Assembly: GCA_029568995.1 (NCBI GenBank)
Contig: JAKPYU010000310.1
Coordinates: forward strand, 1-43,299
Direction of reading: 5' to 3'
DNA: 43,299 bases
Source: Candidatus Omnitrophota bacterium
Lineage (GTDB): Bacteria; Hinthialibacterota; Hinthialibacteria; Hinthialibacterales; JAKPRU01
The translations under genes were made by a program, and so were the position numbers. Of the stretch, positions 8,128 to 15,521 are shown in pieces (position 1 is the stretch's first letter; each line of letters starts with the position of its first letter). Under the pieces are notes generated by a model, which did no database searches, was not told the origin of the DNA, and saw only the letters and a program-made list of their open reading frames with translations.

Positions 8128-9693
8128 ATGAGATCGCCCCGCTCTCTCATACGTTCTGTCAGCGATTTTACGTTCGCGACCCTGATCAGCCGCGTACTGG
8201 GCCTGATCCGCGATGCCTGTTTTGGTGCGTTTCTCGAGAAACATGTCGCGGATGCGTTCATGGTGGGGATCACCATCCCGAGTACGTTTCGGATCTTGTT
8301 TGCGGAAGGGGCACTTTCGGTGGCGTTCATCCCGATTCTATCCCGCCTGCGGCTGACAAAAGGGGAGGAAGACGCGCAGAAATTCGCGCGTGCCATCTGG
8401 AGTCTTATGGTCCTGGTGGTCGGTGGTGTCGTGGTATTGGCCATCCTGACCGCGCCCCTGTATGTCCCGTTGCTGCTGAATAAGTGGCAGGATCGCGATG
8501 TTGGGATCGAACTGGCCACGCAGATGGTCCAGATCATGTTTCCGTTTCTTTTTTTCATCTCGCTGTCGGCGTGGGCGATGGGGATTCTGAATGTCTACGG
8601 ATCGTTCTTTCTTCCGGCGGTGAGTCCGGCGATCTATAACGTGGTTGTGATCTGCGGGGCAATCTGGGCGGGATTGTGGATGTCGGGTGTGGATGCGGCC
8701 AGGGCCATGGCGGCTGCCGTGGTGATCGGGGGACTTTTCCAGTTCTGTATTCAAGTCCCTGCCTTGTGTCGATTGGGCTATTTTCCGTGGTTCAGTCGAG
8801 ATTCTCTTCATCCGCAAGTACGCAATTTCCTTGTCGCATTAACTCCCACTTTGTTTGGCCTGGCGGTTTACCAGATCAACATCATTATCAACCGAATCTA
8901 CTTTGCGTCGTACCTGGAAGTCGGCTCGATTGCGACGCTGACCTATGCATTTCGACTGCTGCAATTCCCACAAGGCGGCCTCGGGGTGGCCGTGTCGGCA
9001 GCGGCGCTGCCGAGGCTGGCCGAGGAAGCCCAGCAATCCTCCGGTGCGGCATTCTGTGCAACCATGGTTCGCTCGCTTCGTGCACTGATTCTCATCCTGA
9101 TTCCGTCTTCGGTCGGGCTGGCGGTTATCAGTCATGACCTCGTTGGGATTGTTTACAACCGGGGCAAGTTCCTCAGCGGCGGACTTCTGGAACCGACGAC
9201 CTCTGCTCTGATCGCCTATACGGCAGGATTATTCTTCTTCTCCGCAGCGAAATTGTTAACGCAGGGATTTTATGTATATCGAGATGTCAAAACTCCGGTG
9301 AAGATCGGTTTTGTTTGTGTTGTGGTTAACGCCCTGTTCTGTTGTCTGTTGATTCGTCCCATGGGTGTGGCGGGCCTGGCGCTTGCGAGCACTCTTTCCT
9401 CCGTAGTCCAGACGGGACTTCTCTATTCCCTGCTGAGACCCCGGCTGCCCGATTTCCCCGCGATGCCCGTATCGGGATTGATCGGGCGGGTATTGCTCTG
9501 TTCCGGTGTGATGGGTTGGCTGTGTTGGCTGGCTATTCATCATTTCGCATATCTGGGAGACGGTTTTTCCGGCTATGGAATGCGGGTTCTGATCGGGGTC
9601 TCGCTGGGAGTTTTTGTGTATGGTGTCTTGGCGTGGCTGCTACTTTGGGAGGATGTGAAGATGGTTCTTGAGCTGCGCCGCCATAAGGAGTAA
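8128..9693 (+). CDS. murJ: Lipid II flippase MurJ (MviN family)
   Basis: MurJ moves the peptidoglycan precursor lipid II across the inner membrane. The protein opens with SVSDFTFATLISRVLGLIRDACFGAFLE, the typical first membrane segment with its conserved Arg residues. The next blocks are ADAFMVGITIPSTFRILFAEGALSVAFIPI and, further on, FPQGGLGVAVSAAALPRLAE, both strongly conserved. About 14 hydrophobic segments fill the 521 residues, as expected for the MOP exporter fold. The frame extends to an ATG at 8083, but the ATG at 8128 has GGA 7 nt upstream and places the first helix at the usual position, so it is preferred. It lies downstream of ndk and is probably co-transcribed with it. Confidence 0.95.
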   Translation: MRSPRSLIRSVSDFTFATLISRVLGLIRDACFGAFLEKHVADAFMVGITIPSTFRILFAEGALSVAFIPILSRLRLTKGEEDAQKFARAIWSLMVLVVGGVVVLAILTAPLYVPLLLNKWQDRDVGIELATQMVQIMFPFLFFISLSAWAMGILNVYGSFFLPAVSPAIYNVVVICGAIWAGLWMSGVDAARAMAAAVVIGGLFQFCIQVPALCRLGYFPWFSRDSLHPQVRNFLVALTPTLFGLAVYQINIIINRIYFASYLEVGSIATLTYAFRLLQFPQGGLGVAVSAAALPRLAEEAQQSSGAAFCATMVRSLRALILILIPSSVGLAVISHDLVGIVYNRGKFLSGGLLEPTTSALIAYTAGLFFFSAAKLLTQGFYVYRDVKTPVKIGFVCVVVNALFCCLLIRPMGVAGLALASTLSSVVQTGLLYSLLRPRLPDFPAMPVSGLIGRVLLCSGVMGWLCWLAIHHFAYLGDGFSGYGMRVLIGVSLGVFVYGVLAWLLLWEDVKMVLELRRHKE

Positions 9694-9698
9694 AAGAT

Positions 9699-9735
9699 CT
9701 CCCTCACCCCGCCCCTCTCCCGGAGGGAGAGGGAG
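9699..9735 (+). repeat. Dispersed repeat B (CCCTCACCCCG type), copy 2
   Basis: The element reads CCCTCACCCCGCCCCTCTC, then CGG and GAGGGAGAGGGAG, so it can fold into a CTCTCCC/GGGAGAG hairpin. It follows murJ directly and lies between convergent genes, where it could help end transcription. It is inverted relative to the copy at 7504-7540. Confidence 0.6.
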
Positions 9736-9782
9736 CCTTCAATGCCTCTTCAGACAGACTTTCGGTACTTTCTCCCTGTCGT

Positions 9783-11348
9783 CTATTCCGGATAGACGAA
9801 TCCATCCGGCAATCGAATCAAGTCGATATGCGGGATCGGTCCGGGAGAGGAGTGCAGCAATTCGACGGTCTTGGGTCCCGTATCGGTATTCCGCAAAATC
9901 ACATAGGAAAATCCGCCACTCGGGATTTGGGCATAGTGCATCGGTCCGAAATACGATTCCCCGGCAAGGCTCAATTCTGCAATCTTGGGAACGCCCCACC
10001 ATCGGGGTGAACTCGTATCCAGGGAAGCGAATGTCTGATAGTTGAATCGAGGATGGTGGGTGATTCCCAGGTCCGAAAGAAACACGGCCCGTGACCAGTC
10101 TTTGATCAACTCCATGTAGGATATTCCCGTAGCCGCTTCCACATTCTCAATCCCCTGGTTGCCGGTTCGGACCAGTTTCCGGACAATCCCATCACCGTAT
10201 CGGTCGGTCAGGTATCGACAGAACAGATAGGCGCCCCCTCGTTGGGTATCATTGGGAACGAGAGTTGTCACGATGTTGATGGAATCGGTGCTGCTGAGGA
10301 ATTTTTCCGTGAATTTCGGATTCTTGACCCGTGCGGAACCGGCATAATCCTCCGCCAGCATGGAAAGACCTGCGTTCAGCCAATTCTCCTCCACGTTGAG
10401 AAAGTCCCGGTTCCCGAACAGTATCACATGGTATCGAAAATTGACCAGTTGCTGAAAAGCGTTGGCGATGTTCCCGGCGAGATCCTCCGGGGCGATTGTC
10501 CTTTCCGGTGTGTTGGGGGGGCACACATACAGGAGTTCCATGGAGTTTGTCAGGCCGCTCCAACCCCCGGCTTCAAAGAGGTCGCCTGCGTAAAAGGAAC
10601 TGTCTCCCGCCCCGGCTGCTGCCGTTGTGAACAGAATGGCAACCTGTCCATCCCCGTTCAGATCTCCCGGATTGCCGAAAACGGAGGATAGACCGGGATA
10701 TGTGACGGTATCGAATATTTCTCCCTGGCCGTTGACCGTCGCCTGGCCGACCGGAGATTCACTTTGCAGCCAGATCGCGTTATCCACATAAATCGCCGCA
10801 TGTGTTCCCGAATACCGAAGGGTGGCAGAGACCGGCCCACCGCCATGAATCGCAAAGGTCCGCTGATCGCCCACGGCCAGCGGCCCCAAAGGCCGGTTCA
10901 GGACTGCACTGGGTGCAGCACCAGGGAGGGATCGGATTATCGAGGGGGGATACTCCACCCCTGTATCCGATATCTCCTCGGAAATCTTTTTAAAAGCAAA
11001 CAACTCCCGATAGATCCCCATCTTCGAAGGTGTTGAGCTGAGACTTTCGTTTCGAATAATCAGAAGATAGGTCTCTGTTCCCGTCGGGAAATCGAGATTC
11101 AAGGTGGTGATGTCATCGGAGACGGCGAGCGTGGAAATAGGGGGGATCGGATATTGACCGAATTGCCCGGCCAGCGAATACACATCCAGATGATCGAGCG
11201 CATTGTCCGCGTTCAGATCATACGGGTCACGGAGCCACTGGCGGAGTTCAAGCGTCGGATGATACGGCTCCGCGATAGTAGAAGAAATAAGAAGTGCAAT
11301 CAGCAGGAACGTAGAGAGTACAATCAGGAGAATCCGCATGGCTTCCAA
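9783..11348 (-). CDS. Secreted M30-metallopeptidase-like protein lacking the zinc ligands
   Basis: This 521-residue protein (TTG start; an ATG lies three codons later) begins with a clear signal peptide ending near SSTIAEP. A dockerin-like calcium-loop segment follows, DLNADNALDHLDVYSLAGQF (residues 44-63). The centre resembles hyicolysin-type (M30) peptidases: GDLNGDGQVAILFT, SSFYAGDLF, then the region that should hold HEFQH and WLNEGLS. Here it reads NAFQQ (residues 296-300) and WLNAGLSMLAED (from 323). Both His, the catalytic Glu and the third-ligand Glu are all replaced, so peptidase activity is not expected. The rest of the domain is intact, including DRYGDGIVRKLV. The product is probably exported and may act as a binding or structural protein. 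Its first 160 bp are duplicated twice downstream of the neighbouring pilin genes. Confidence 0.75.
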   Translation of the reverse strand: MEAMRILLIVLSTFLLIALLISSTIAEPYHPTLELRQWLRDPYDLNADNALDHLDVYSLAGQFGQYPIPPISTLAVSDDITTLNLDFPTGTETYLLIIRNESLSSTPSKMGIYRELFAFKKISEEISDTGVEYPPSIIRSLPGAAPSAVLNRPLGPLAVGDQRTFAIHGGGPVSATLRYSGTHAAIYVDNAIWLQSESPVGQATVNGQGEIFDTVTYPGLSSVFGNPGDLNGDGQVAILFTTAAAGAGDSSFYAGDLFEAGGWSGLTNSMELLYVCPPNTPERTIAPEDLAGNIANAFQQLVNFRYHVILFGNRDFLNVEENWLNAGLSMLAEDYAGSARVKNPKFTEKFLSSTDSINIVTTLVPNDTQRGGAYLFCRYLTDRYGDGIVRKLVRTGNQGIENVEAATGISYMELIKDWSRAVFLSDLGITHHPRFNYQTFASLDTSSPRWWGVPKIAELSLAGESYFGPMHYAQIPSGGFSYVILRNTDTGPKTVELLHSSPGPIPHIDLIRLPDGFVYPE

Positions 11349-11414
11349 CGCAATTCAGAGTGATCTTCACATCCGATCCAAGTTACCTATTGAGAAATCG
11401 CATGGCAGGTGCGA

Positions 11415-11990
11415 TTAACCCGGTTTGTTATCCCAGTTGTCGCGATAGGTTTTCTGGGGAATGTTGCCTGGTCCGACCCGCTCGATGCTTCCCCGGCTGT
11501 TCAACCCGTTGGACACGTCATACCTGGGATAGGAATCCGAGGTACTGCTTCCGTCAAACCATCCCCGGTCCGGTCCCAAGGCGGTGATTACCCATTTGAT
11601 ATTGTAGCGAATCATGGCGGGATGAGAGTCGAAAGTGGGCGGGCCATGGAAAATATAGTATTTCTTCATCGGCTTTCCGTAGGCGCTCAACACACTGTTT
11701 GCACCGTAATCGGATTCGCGGATCGGGCCGAACGGGTCCTCGGGAATAGAGGGCATATACGCCATGGGTGTGGTGAGGTCGCACAGCCGCCAGCTGCCGA
11801 TATAGGCGTTATTATCCATCTTATAGCTTTCGATGGCGGTTTCGAGGGATTTCATGTCCGCTTCGCATCGGGCGAGTTTGGCGCGGATCTGCGCATTGAG
11901 GAAATTCGGTACGGCGATGGCTGCCAGAATGCCAATGATGGCCACAACGATCAGGAGTTCGATCAGGGTGAATCCCGCTTTTCGGTGCAT
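11415..11990 (-). CDS. GspG/type IV pilin-like prepilin, copy 1
   Basis: The 191-residue protein has a short leader, MHRKAG, followed by the prepilin cleavage site and the N-methylation segment FTLIELLIVVAIIGILAAIA, with Glu at mature position 5. After the hydrophobic helix come PNFLNAQIRAKLARCEADMKSLETAIESY and a C-terminal globular part with two cysteines (in ARCEA and RLCDL). It ends WDNKPG. This is the major-pseudopilin (GspG) pattern of type II secretion or related pilus systems. The ATG at 11990 has GGAGGA 7 nt upstream; the frame extends further up but without the leader pattern. No prepilin peptidase, ATPase or secretin gene is nearby. It is one of three tandem copies and resembles copy 3 more than copy 2. 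Confidence 0.9.
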   Translation of the reverse strand: MHRKAGFTLIELLIVVAIIGILAAIAVPNFLNAQIRAKLARCEADMKSLETAIESYKMDNNAYIGSWRLCDLTTPMAYMPSIPEDPFGPIRESDYGANSVLSAYGKPMKKYYIFHGPPTFDSHPAMIRYNIKWVITALGPDRGWFDGSSTSDSYPRYDVSNGLNSRGSIERVGPGNIPQKTYRDNWDNKPG

Positions 11991-12021
11991 GACGGGTTCC
12001 TCCGAACGCGGTGGACGTGGG

Positions 12022-12039
12022 GGCAATTCATGAATTGCC
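12022..12039. promoter_or_regulatory. 18-bp palindrome at the predicted transcription start of pilin 1
   Basis: The sequence GGCAATTCATGAATTGCC is a perfect palindrome. It lies directly downstream of the -10 hexamer at 12048-12053, so it falls at about +2 to +19 of the pilin mRNA. It could act as an operator or as a 5' hairpin. Its presence at 7458-7485 away from any pilin gene leaves open that it is only a dispersed repeat. Confidence 0.5.
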
Positions 12040-12047
12040 TTGATTAC

Positions 12048-12077
12048 AGAATACCGTATCCGATACCACAGTGACAA
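12048..12077 (-). promoter_or_regulatory. Sigma-70-like promoter of pilin 1
   Basis: On the minus strand it reads TTGTCA, 18 bp, TATTCT. The same two hexamers with the same 18-bp spacing occur upstream of pilins 2 and 3, while the spacer varies. This conservation supports a working promoter. Confidence 0.6.
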
Positions 12078-12084
12078 GCCACTT

Positions 12085-12261
12085 TCATGCGATTTCAGGA
12101 AGATGATCGACCGTATTGTCCGCGTTCAGATCATACGGCTCACGGAGCCACTGGCGGAGTTCGAGCGTCGGATGATATGGCTCCGCGCTGGTTGAAGAAA
12201 CGAGAGATGCAAGCAGCAGGATCGTGGAGAGTACAATCGGGAGAATCCGCATAGCTTCCAT
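12085..12261 (-). pseudogene. Truncated 5' copy of the M30-like gene, fragment 1 (58-aa ORF)
   Basis: This ORF repeats the first 53 or so codons of the M30-like gene at 9783-11348: signal peptide, AEPYHPTLELRQWLR and DLNADNTVDHL. It then runs into sequence derived from the glyA 3' end and stops after PEIA. It starts with ATG where the parent has TTG. The frame and signal peptide are intact, so a secreted 58-aa peptide could be made. The likeliest reading is a by-product of the tandem duplication. Confidence 0.7.
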
Positions 12262-12327
12262 CGCAATTCAGAATGATCTTCACATCCGATCCAAAGCGCA
12301 TATTGAGAAATCGCATTGCAGGTGCGA

Positions 12328-12903
12328 TTAACCCGGCTTGTTATCCCAGTTGTCGCGATAGGTCTTCTGGGGAATGTTGCCCGGTCCGATCCGTTCGATA
12401 TTCCCCCGGCTCGTCAATCCGTTGGATGTGGAATAGCGGGGATACGAATCCGAAAGGTTTTTGCCGTCAAACCACCCCCGGTCCGGTCCCAAGGCGGTGA
12501 GAACCCATTTGATGTTATATCGAATCATCGCGGGATGGGTGTCGAAGGTGGGTGGACCAATAAAAATATAGTGTTTCTTGAGCGGTGCTCCATAAGCTTT
12601 GAGTACATCACCCGATCCCCAGTCCGATTCCAGAATCGGCCCGAACGGATCTTCCGGAATGGAGGGCATATAGGCGACCGGCGTGGTGAGATCACACAGT
12701 CGCCAGCTGCCGATATATTCGTTGTTGTCTATCTTATAGCTTTCGATGGCGGTCTCGAGGGATTTCATGTCCGCTTCACACCGGGCGAGTTTGGCGCGGG
12801 TCTGCGCGTTGATGAAATTCGGTACGGCGATGGCTGCCAGAATGCCAATGATGGCGACAACGATCAGGAGTTCGATCAGGGTGAATCCCGCTTGTCGGTG
12901 CAT
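12328..12903 (-). CDS. GspG/type IV pilin-like prepilin, copy 2
   Basis: The 191-residue paralogue has the leader MHRQAG, the cleavage site before FTLIELLIVVAIIG, the conserved Glu5 and both cysteines. It differs from copies 1 and 3 at many C-terminal positions. Examples are FINAQTRAKL instead of FLNAQIRAKL, PILESDWGSGDVLK, and RYSTSNGLTSRGNIERIG in the last quarter. It ends WDNKPG like copy 1. The start at 12903 has GGAGGT 7 nt upstream. Having several related major pilins in a row suggests either dosage or alternative subunits for one pilus-like fibre. The divergence indicates that this copy has been under separate selection or is older. Confidence 0.9.
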   Translation of the reverse strand: MHRQAGFTLIELLIVVAIIGILAAIAVPNFINAQTRAKLARCEADMKSLETAIESYKIDNNEYIGSWRLCDLTTPVAYMPSIPEDPFGPILESDWGSGDVLKAYGAPLKKHYIFIGPPTFDTHPAMIRYNIKWVLTALGPDRGWFDGKNLSDSYPRYSTSNGLTSRGNIERIGPGNIPQKTYRDNWDNKPG

Positions 12904-12963
12904 AATAGAGACCTCCAAAGCGTGAGGAGATGTGAGGGCTGTTCCTGAATGACCTCTGCAACA

Positions 12964-12993
12964 AGAATACCTCATCGGATACCGCTGTGACAA
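12964..12993 (-). promoter_or_regulatory. Sigma-70-like promoter of pilin 2
   Basis: It reads TTGTCA, 18 bp, TATTCT on the minus strand, as at pilins 1 and 3. The palindrome that follows the other two promoters is degraded here (GAGGGCTGTTCCTGAATGACC, read on the plus strand at about 12934-12953). Confidence 0.6.
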
Positions 12994-13000
12994 GTCACTT

Positions 13001-13177
13001 TCATGGGATTTCAGGAAGATGATCGACCGCATTATCCGCGTTCAGATCATACGGCTCATGGAGCCATTGGCGGAGTTCCAGTGTTGGATGATACGGCTCC
13101 GCGATGATTGAAGAAACGAGAGATGCGAGTAGTAGAAACGTGGAGAGTACAGTCAGGAGAATCCGCATGGCTTCCAA
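13001..13177 (-). pseudogene. Truncated 5' copy of the M30-like gene, fragment 2 (58-aa ORF)
   Basis: This is the second truncated copy, with TTG at 13177 or ATG at 13168. It encodes a signal peptide, AEPYHPTLELRQWLHEPYDL and NADNAVDHL, then PEIP and a stop. As in the first fragment, the reading frame is undamaged up to the junction with glyA-derived sequence. Confidence 0.7.
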
Positions 13178-13252
13178 CGCAATTCAGAGTGATTTTCACA
13201 TCCGATCCAAAGCACATAGCGAGAAATCGCATGGCAGGTGCGATTAACCCGG

Positions 13253-13819
13253 TTAGTTATCCCAGTTATCACGAAAGGTATTCTGGGGAATGTTGCCCGG
13301 TCCGACCCGTTCGATGCTTCCCCGGCTGTTCAGCCCATTGGACACGTCATACCTGGGATAGGAATCCGAGGTGGATGCTCCATCGAACCATCCCCGGTCC
13401 GGCCCCAAGGCGGTGATTACCCATTTGATATTGTAGCGAATCATGGCGGTGTGAGAGTCAAAGGTGGGCGGGCCATGAAAAATATAATATTTCTTAAGCG
13501 GTTTTCCATAAGCGCCCAATACAGTGCCTGCCCCATAATCCGTTTCCCGAATCGGCCCGAACGGGTCCTCAGGAATGGAGGGCATATACGCCATGGGTGT
13601 GGTGAGATCGCACAGCCGCCAATTCCCGATATAGGCGTTATTGTCCATCTTGTAGCTTTCGATGGCGGTTTCGAGGGATTTCATGTCCGCTTCGCATCGG
13701 GCGAGTTTGGCGCGGATTTGCGCATTGAGGAAATTCGGTACGGCGATGGCCGCCAGAATGCCAATGATGGCCACAACGATCAGGAGTTCGATCAGGGTGA
13801 ATCCCGCTTGTCGGTGCAT
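13253..13819 (-). CDS. GspG/type IV pilin-like prepilin, copy 3
   Basis: The 188-residue paralogue has leader MHRQAG, cleavage site, hydrophobic helix and cysteines as in the other copies. It ends at WDN because the AAA Lys codon found in copies 1 and 2 is TAA here, so the last three residues (KPG) are lost. The rest is nearly the same as copy 1, including the SYPRYDVSNGLNSRGSIERVG segment. The start at 13819 has AAGGAA upstream. The small truncation is unlikely to matter greatly, but the C-terminal end often contacts the neighbouring subunit in such fibres. Confidence 0.88.
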   Translation of the reverse strand: MHRQAGFTLIELLIVVAIIGILAAIAVPNFLNAQIRAKLARCEADMKSLETAIESYKMDNNAYIGNWRLCDLTTPMAYMPSIPEDPFGPIRETDYGAGTVLGAYGKPLKKYYIFHGPPTFDSHTAMIRYNIKWVITALGPDRGWFDGASTSDSYPRYDVSNGLNSRGSIERVGPGNIPQNTFRDNWDN

Positions 13820-13850
13820 GACGGGTTCCTTCGAACGCGGTGGATGTGGG

Positions 13851-13868
13851 GGCAATTCATGAATTGCC
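13851..13868. promoter_or_regulatory. 18-bp palindrome at the predicted transcription start of pilin 3
   Basis: It is identical to the element at 12022-12039 (GGCAATTCATGAATTGCC) and has the same position relative to the -10 hexamer. Confidence 0.5.
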
Positions 13869-13877
13869 TCCTAACAA

Positions 13878-13907
13878 AGAATACCTCATCCCATACCGCC
13901 GTGACAA
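13878..13907 (-). promoter_or_regulatory. Sigma-70-like promoter of pilin 3
   Basis: It reads TTGTCA, 18 bp, TATTCT on the minus strand. It lies in the gap between glyA and pilin 3, so this pilin need not depend on glyA transcription. Confidence 0.6.
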
Positions 13908-13925
13908 GTCATTTTCCTGGAATTT

Positions 13926-15224
13926 TCAGGCAATCGACCAATCCGCATATTGCGGGAAGGCGTCGCAGAGATCCCGAACCTTCACGCGGGTGGCGCGAAT
14001 CACTTCCTCGTCCAGTTTGGACTCGATCACGTCGGCGATCCAATCTCCGATCAGTTCCATTTCATTGGCTCCCATTCCGCGTGTGGACAGGGCGGGCGTT
14101 CCGATGCGGATTCCGCTGGTCACCATAGGGCTTTGGGGATCGTTGGGCACGGTGTTCTTGTTGGTGGTGATTCCCGCGCGCTCCAGGGCCTGCTGGGCAT
14201 CCTTGCCGGTCAGTCCGTTGGGAACCAGGTTGAGCAGCATGAGGTGCGTATCCGTACCTCCCGTGACCAGACGGAGTTCCCGGTCTGTCAGGCGTTGGGC
14301 AAGAATCTGCGCGTTGTCGATCACACGCTGCTGATAGACTTTGAACTGCGGTTGAAGGGCTTCTCCGAATGCGACCGCCTTCGCTGCGATGACATGCATC
14401 AGCGGTCCCCCTTGAGCGAAAGGGAAAACCTTCTTGTCCACTTCTTTCTTATATTCCTCGCCACAGAGAATCAACCCGCCGCGAGGTCCGCGTAAGGTCT
14501 TGTGAGTGGTGCTGGTTACGATGTCGCACGATCCGATGGGGGTCGGGTGCAGACCGGTAGCGACCAGACCGGCTGTGTGGGCAATATCGGCCACAACTTT
14601 GGCCCCGGCTTCGTGCGCCACATCCGTAAACCGAGCAAAGTCGATAGCACGGGGGTATGCGCTGGCTCCAAGGATCACGAGATCGGGACGATTTTCCTTG
14701 ACGGATGCGGTGAAATCATCGAGTTCCAGGCGTTCGGTTTCCGGATTGAGCTCGTAGGAAACGACCTGGAACAATTGTCCGGAGAAATTCACGGGGGAAC
14801 CATGTGTCAAATGCCCGCCATGGGGCAGTTTCATTCCCATGATCTTTGTCCCCGGTTCCACGAGAGCGAGGTACGCTGCCAGGTTGGCTTGCGAACCGGA
14901 ATGGGGCTGAACATTGGCATGATCCGCGCCGAACAGTTTTTTTGCCCGTTCAATGGCCAGGTACTCGGCGATATCCACCGATTCGCAACCGCCGTAATAG
15001 CGCCGTCCCGGATATCCTTCGGCGTATTTGTTGGTCAGCGGTGTACCGAGAGCCGCCAGGACCGCCGGAGAACAGAAATTCTCCGATGCAATCATCTCCA
15101 GAGTGAACCGTTGGCGGTCAACCTCTCCCTGTACGGCCCGATAGACTTCAGGATCGGCGGAAGCGAGACAAGAGCACACGGCGGTTCTCCTTGAAATACC
15201 GGATGAAGAATGAATATTGTCCAT
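13926..15224 (-). CDS. glyA: Serine hydroxymethyltransferase
   Basis: GlyA converts serine and tetrahydrofolate to glycine and methylene-tetrahydrofolate using PLP. The sequence has [10 protein letters not shown] near residue 45, [18 protein letters not shown] from residue 64, and the PLP-lysine motif [13 protein letters not shown] with Lys242. [11 protein letters not shown] and the C-terminal [15 protein letters not shown] block are also present. The frame stays open up to 15401, but that would run into the tRNA gene. The ATG at 15224 gives 432 aa, slightly longer than the usual 415-420 aa; its Shine-Dalgarno is weak. The last bases of the gene have been copied into the neighbouring tandem repeats. 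Confidence 0.96.
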   Translation of the reverse strand: MDNIHSSSGISRRTAVCSCLASADPEVYRAVQGEVDRQRFTLEMIASENFCSPAVLAALGTPLTNKYAEGYPGRRYYGGCESVDIAEYLAIERAKKLFGADHANVQPHSGSQANLAAYLALVEPGTKIMGMKLPHGGHLTHGSPVNFSGQLFQVVSYELNPETERLELDDFTASVKENRPDLVILGASAYPRAIDFARFTDVAHEAGAKVVADIAHTAGLVATGLHPTPIGSCDIVTSTTHKTLRGPRGGLILCGEEYKKEVDKKVFPFAQGGPLMHVIAAKAVAFGEALQPQFKVYQQRVIDNAQILAQRLTDRELRLVTGGTDTHLMLLNLVPNGLTGKDAQQALERAGITTNKNTVPNDPQSPMVTSGIRIGTPALSTRGMGANEMELIGDWIADVIESKLDEEVIRATRVKVRDLCDAFPQYADWSIA

Positions 15225-15325
15225 TTTCCGAGTTGCTGATCCCGGAAAAGGAGGAACTTTCATCGTACTGATCGTTATCGCTTTCGCCAAGGGAAGACAA
15301 GCGGCCTGGTTTCGGGAACCGATCC

Positions 15326-15358
15326 GAAAATGAAAACGGCTCCCGTTAGAAGGAGCCG
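15326..15358 (-). terminator. Terminator of tRNA-Phe
   Basis: On the minus strand a 7-bp stem (CGGCTCC/GGAGCCG) with an 8-nt loop is followed by TTTTCATTTTC. It lies 14 bp beyond the tRNA 3' end, so glyA probably has its own promoter. Confidence 0.7.
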
Positions 15359-15371
15359 CATGAAGCTCGAA

Positions 15372-15444
<73 letters not shown>

Positions 15445-15521
15445 GTTTGGGTGTTGCTTCTTTTACCCGTTCCGAGGAATCCTGTCAAGAAATCCTGTCT
15501 GAAGTGGAAGGGACAGAGCAC

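Larger units (their letters stand above)
11189..12101. repeat. Tandem repeat unit 1 (about 0.91 kb), containing pilin gene 1
   Basis: The unit begins inside the M30-like gene, at the codons for its dockerin-like segment. It runs through that gene's start, the pilin gene and the pilin promoter, and ends at a TTTCAGGA sequence derived from the 3' end of glyA. The same order is repeated at 12102 and 13018, giving spacings of 913 and 916 bp between equivalent points. Confidence 0.9.
12102..13017. repeat. Tandem repeat unit 2, containing pilin gene 2
   Basis: This is the second copy of the 0.91-kb unit: M30-like 5' fragment, pilin gene, then promoter. It is the most diverged of the three in both the pilin and the palindrome. 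Confidence 0.9.
13018..13930. repeat. Tandem repeat unit 3, containing pilin gene 3
   Basis: The third unit ends at TTTCAGG, which here is the native 3' end of glyA. This copy therefore shows the ancestral right boundary of the repeat. Confidence 0.9.
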
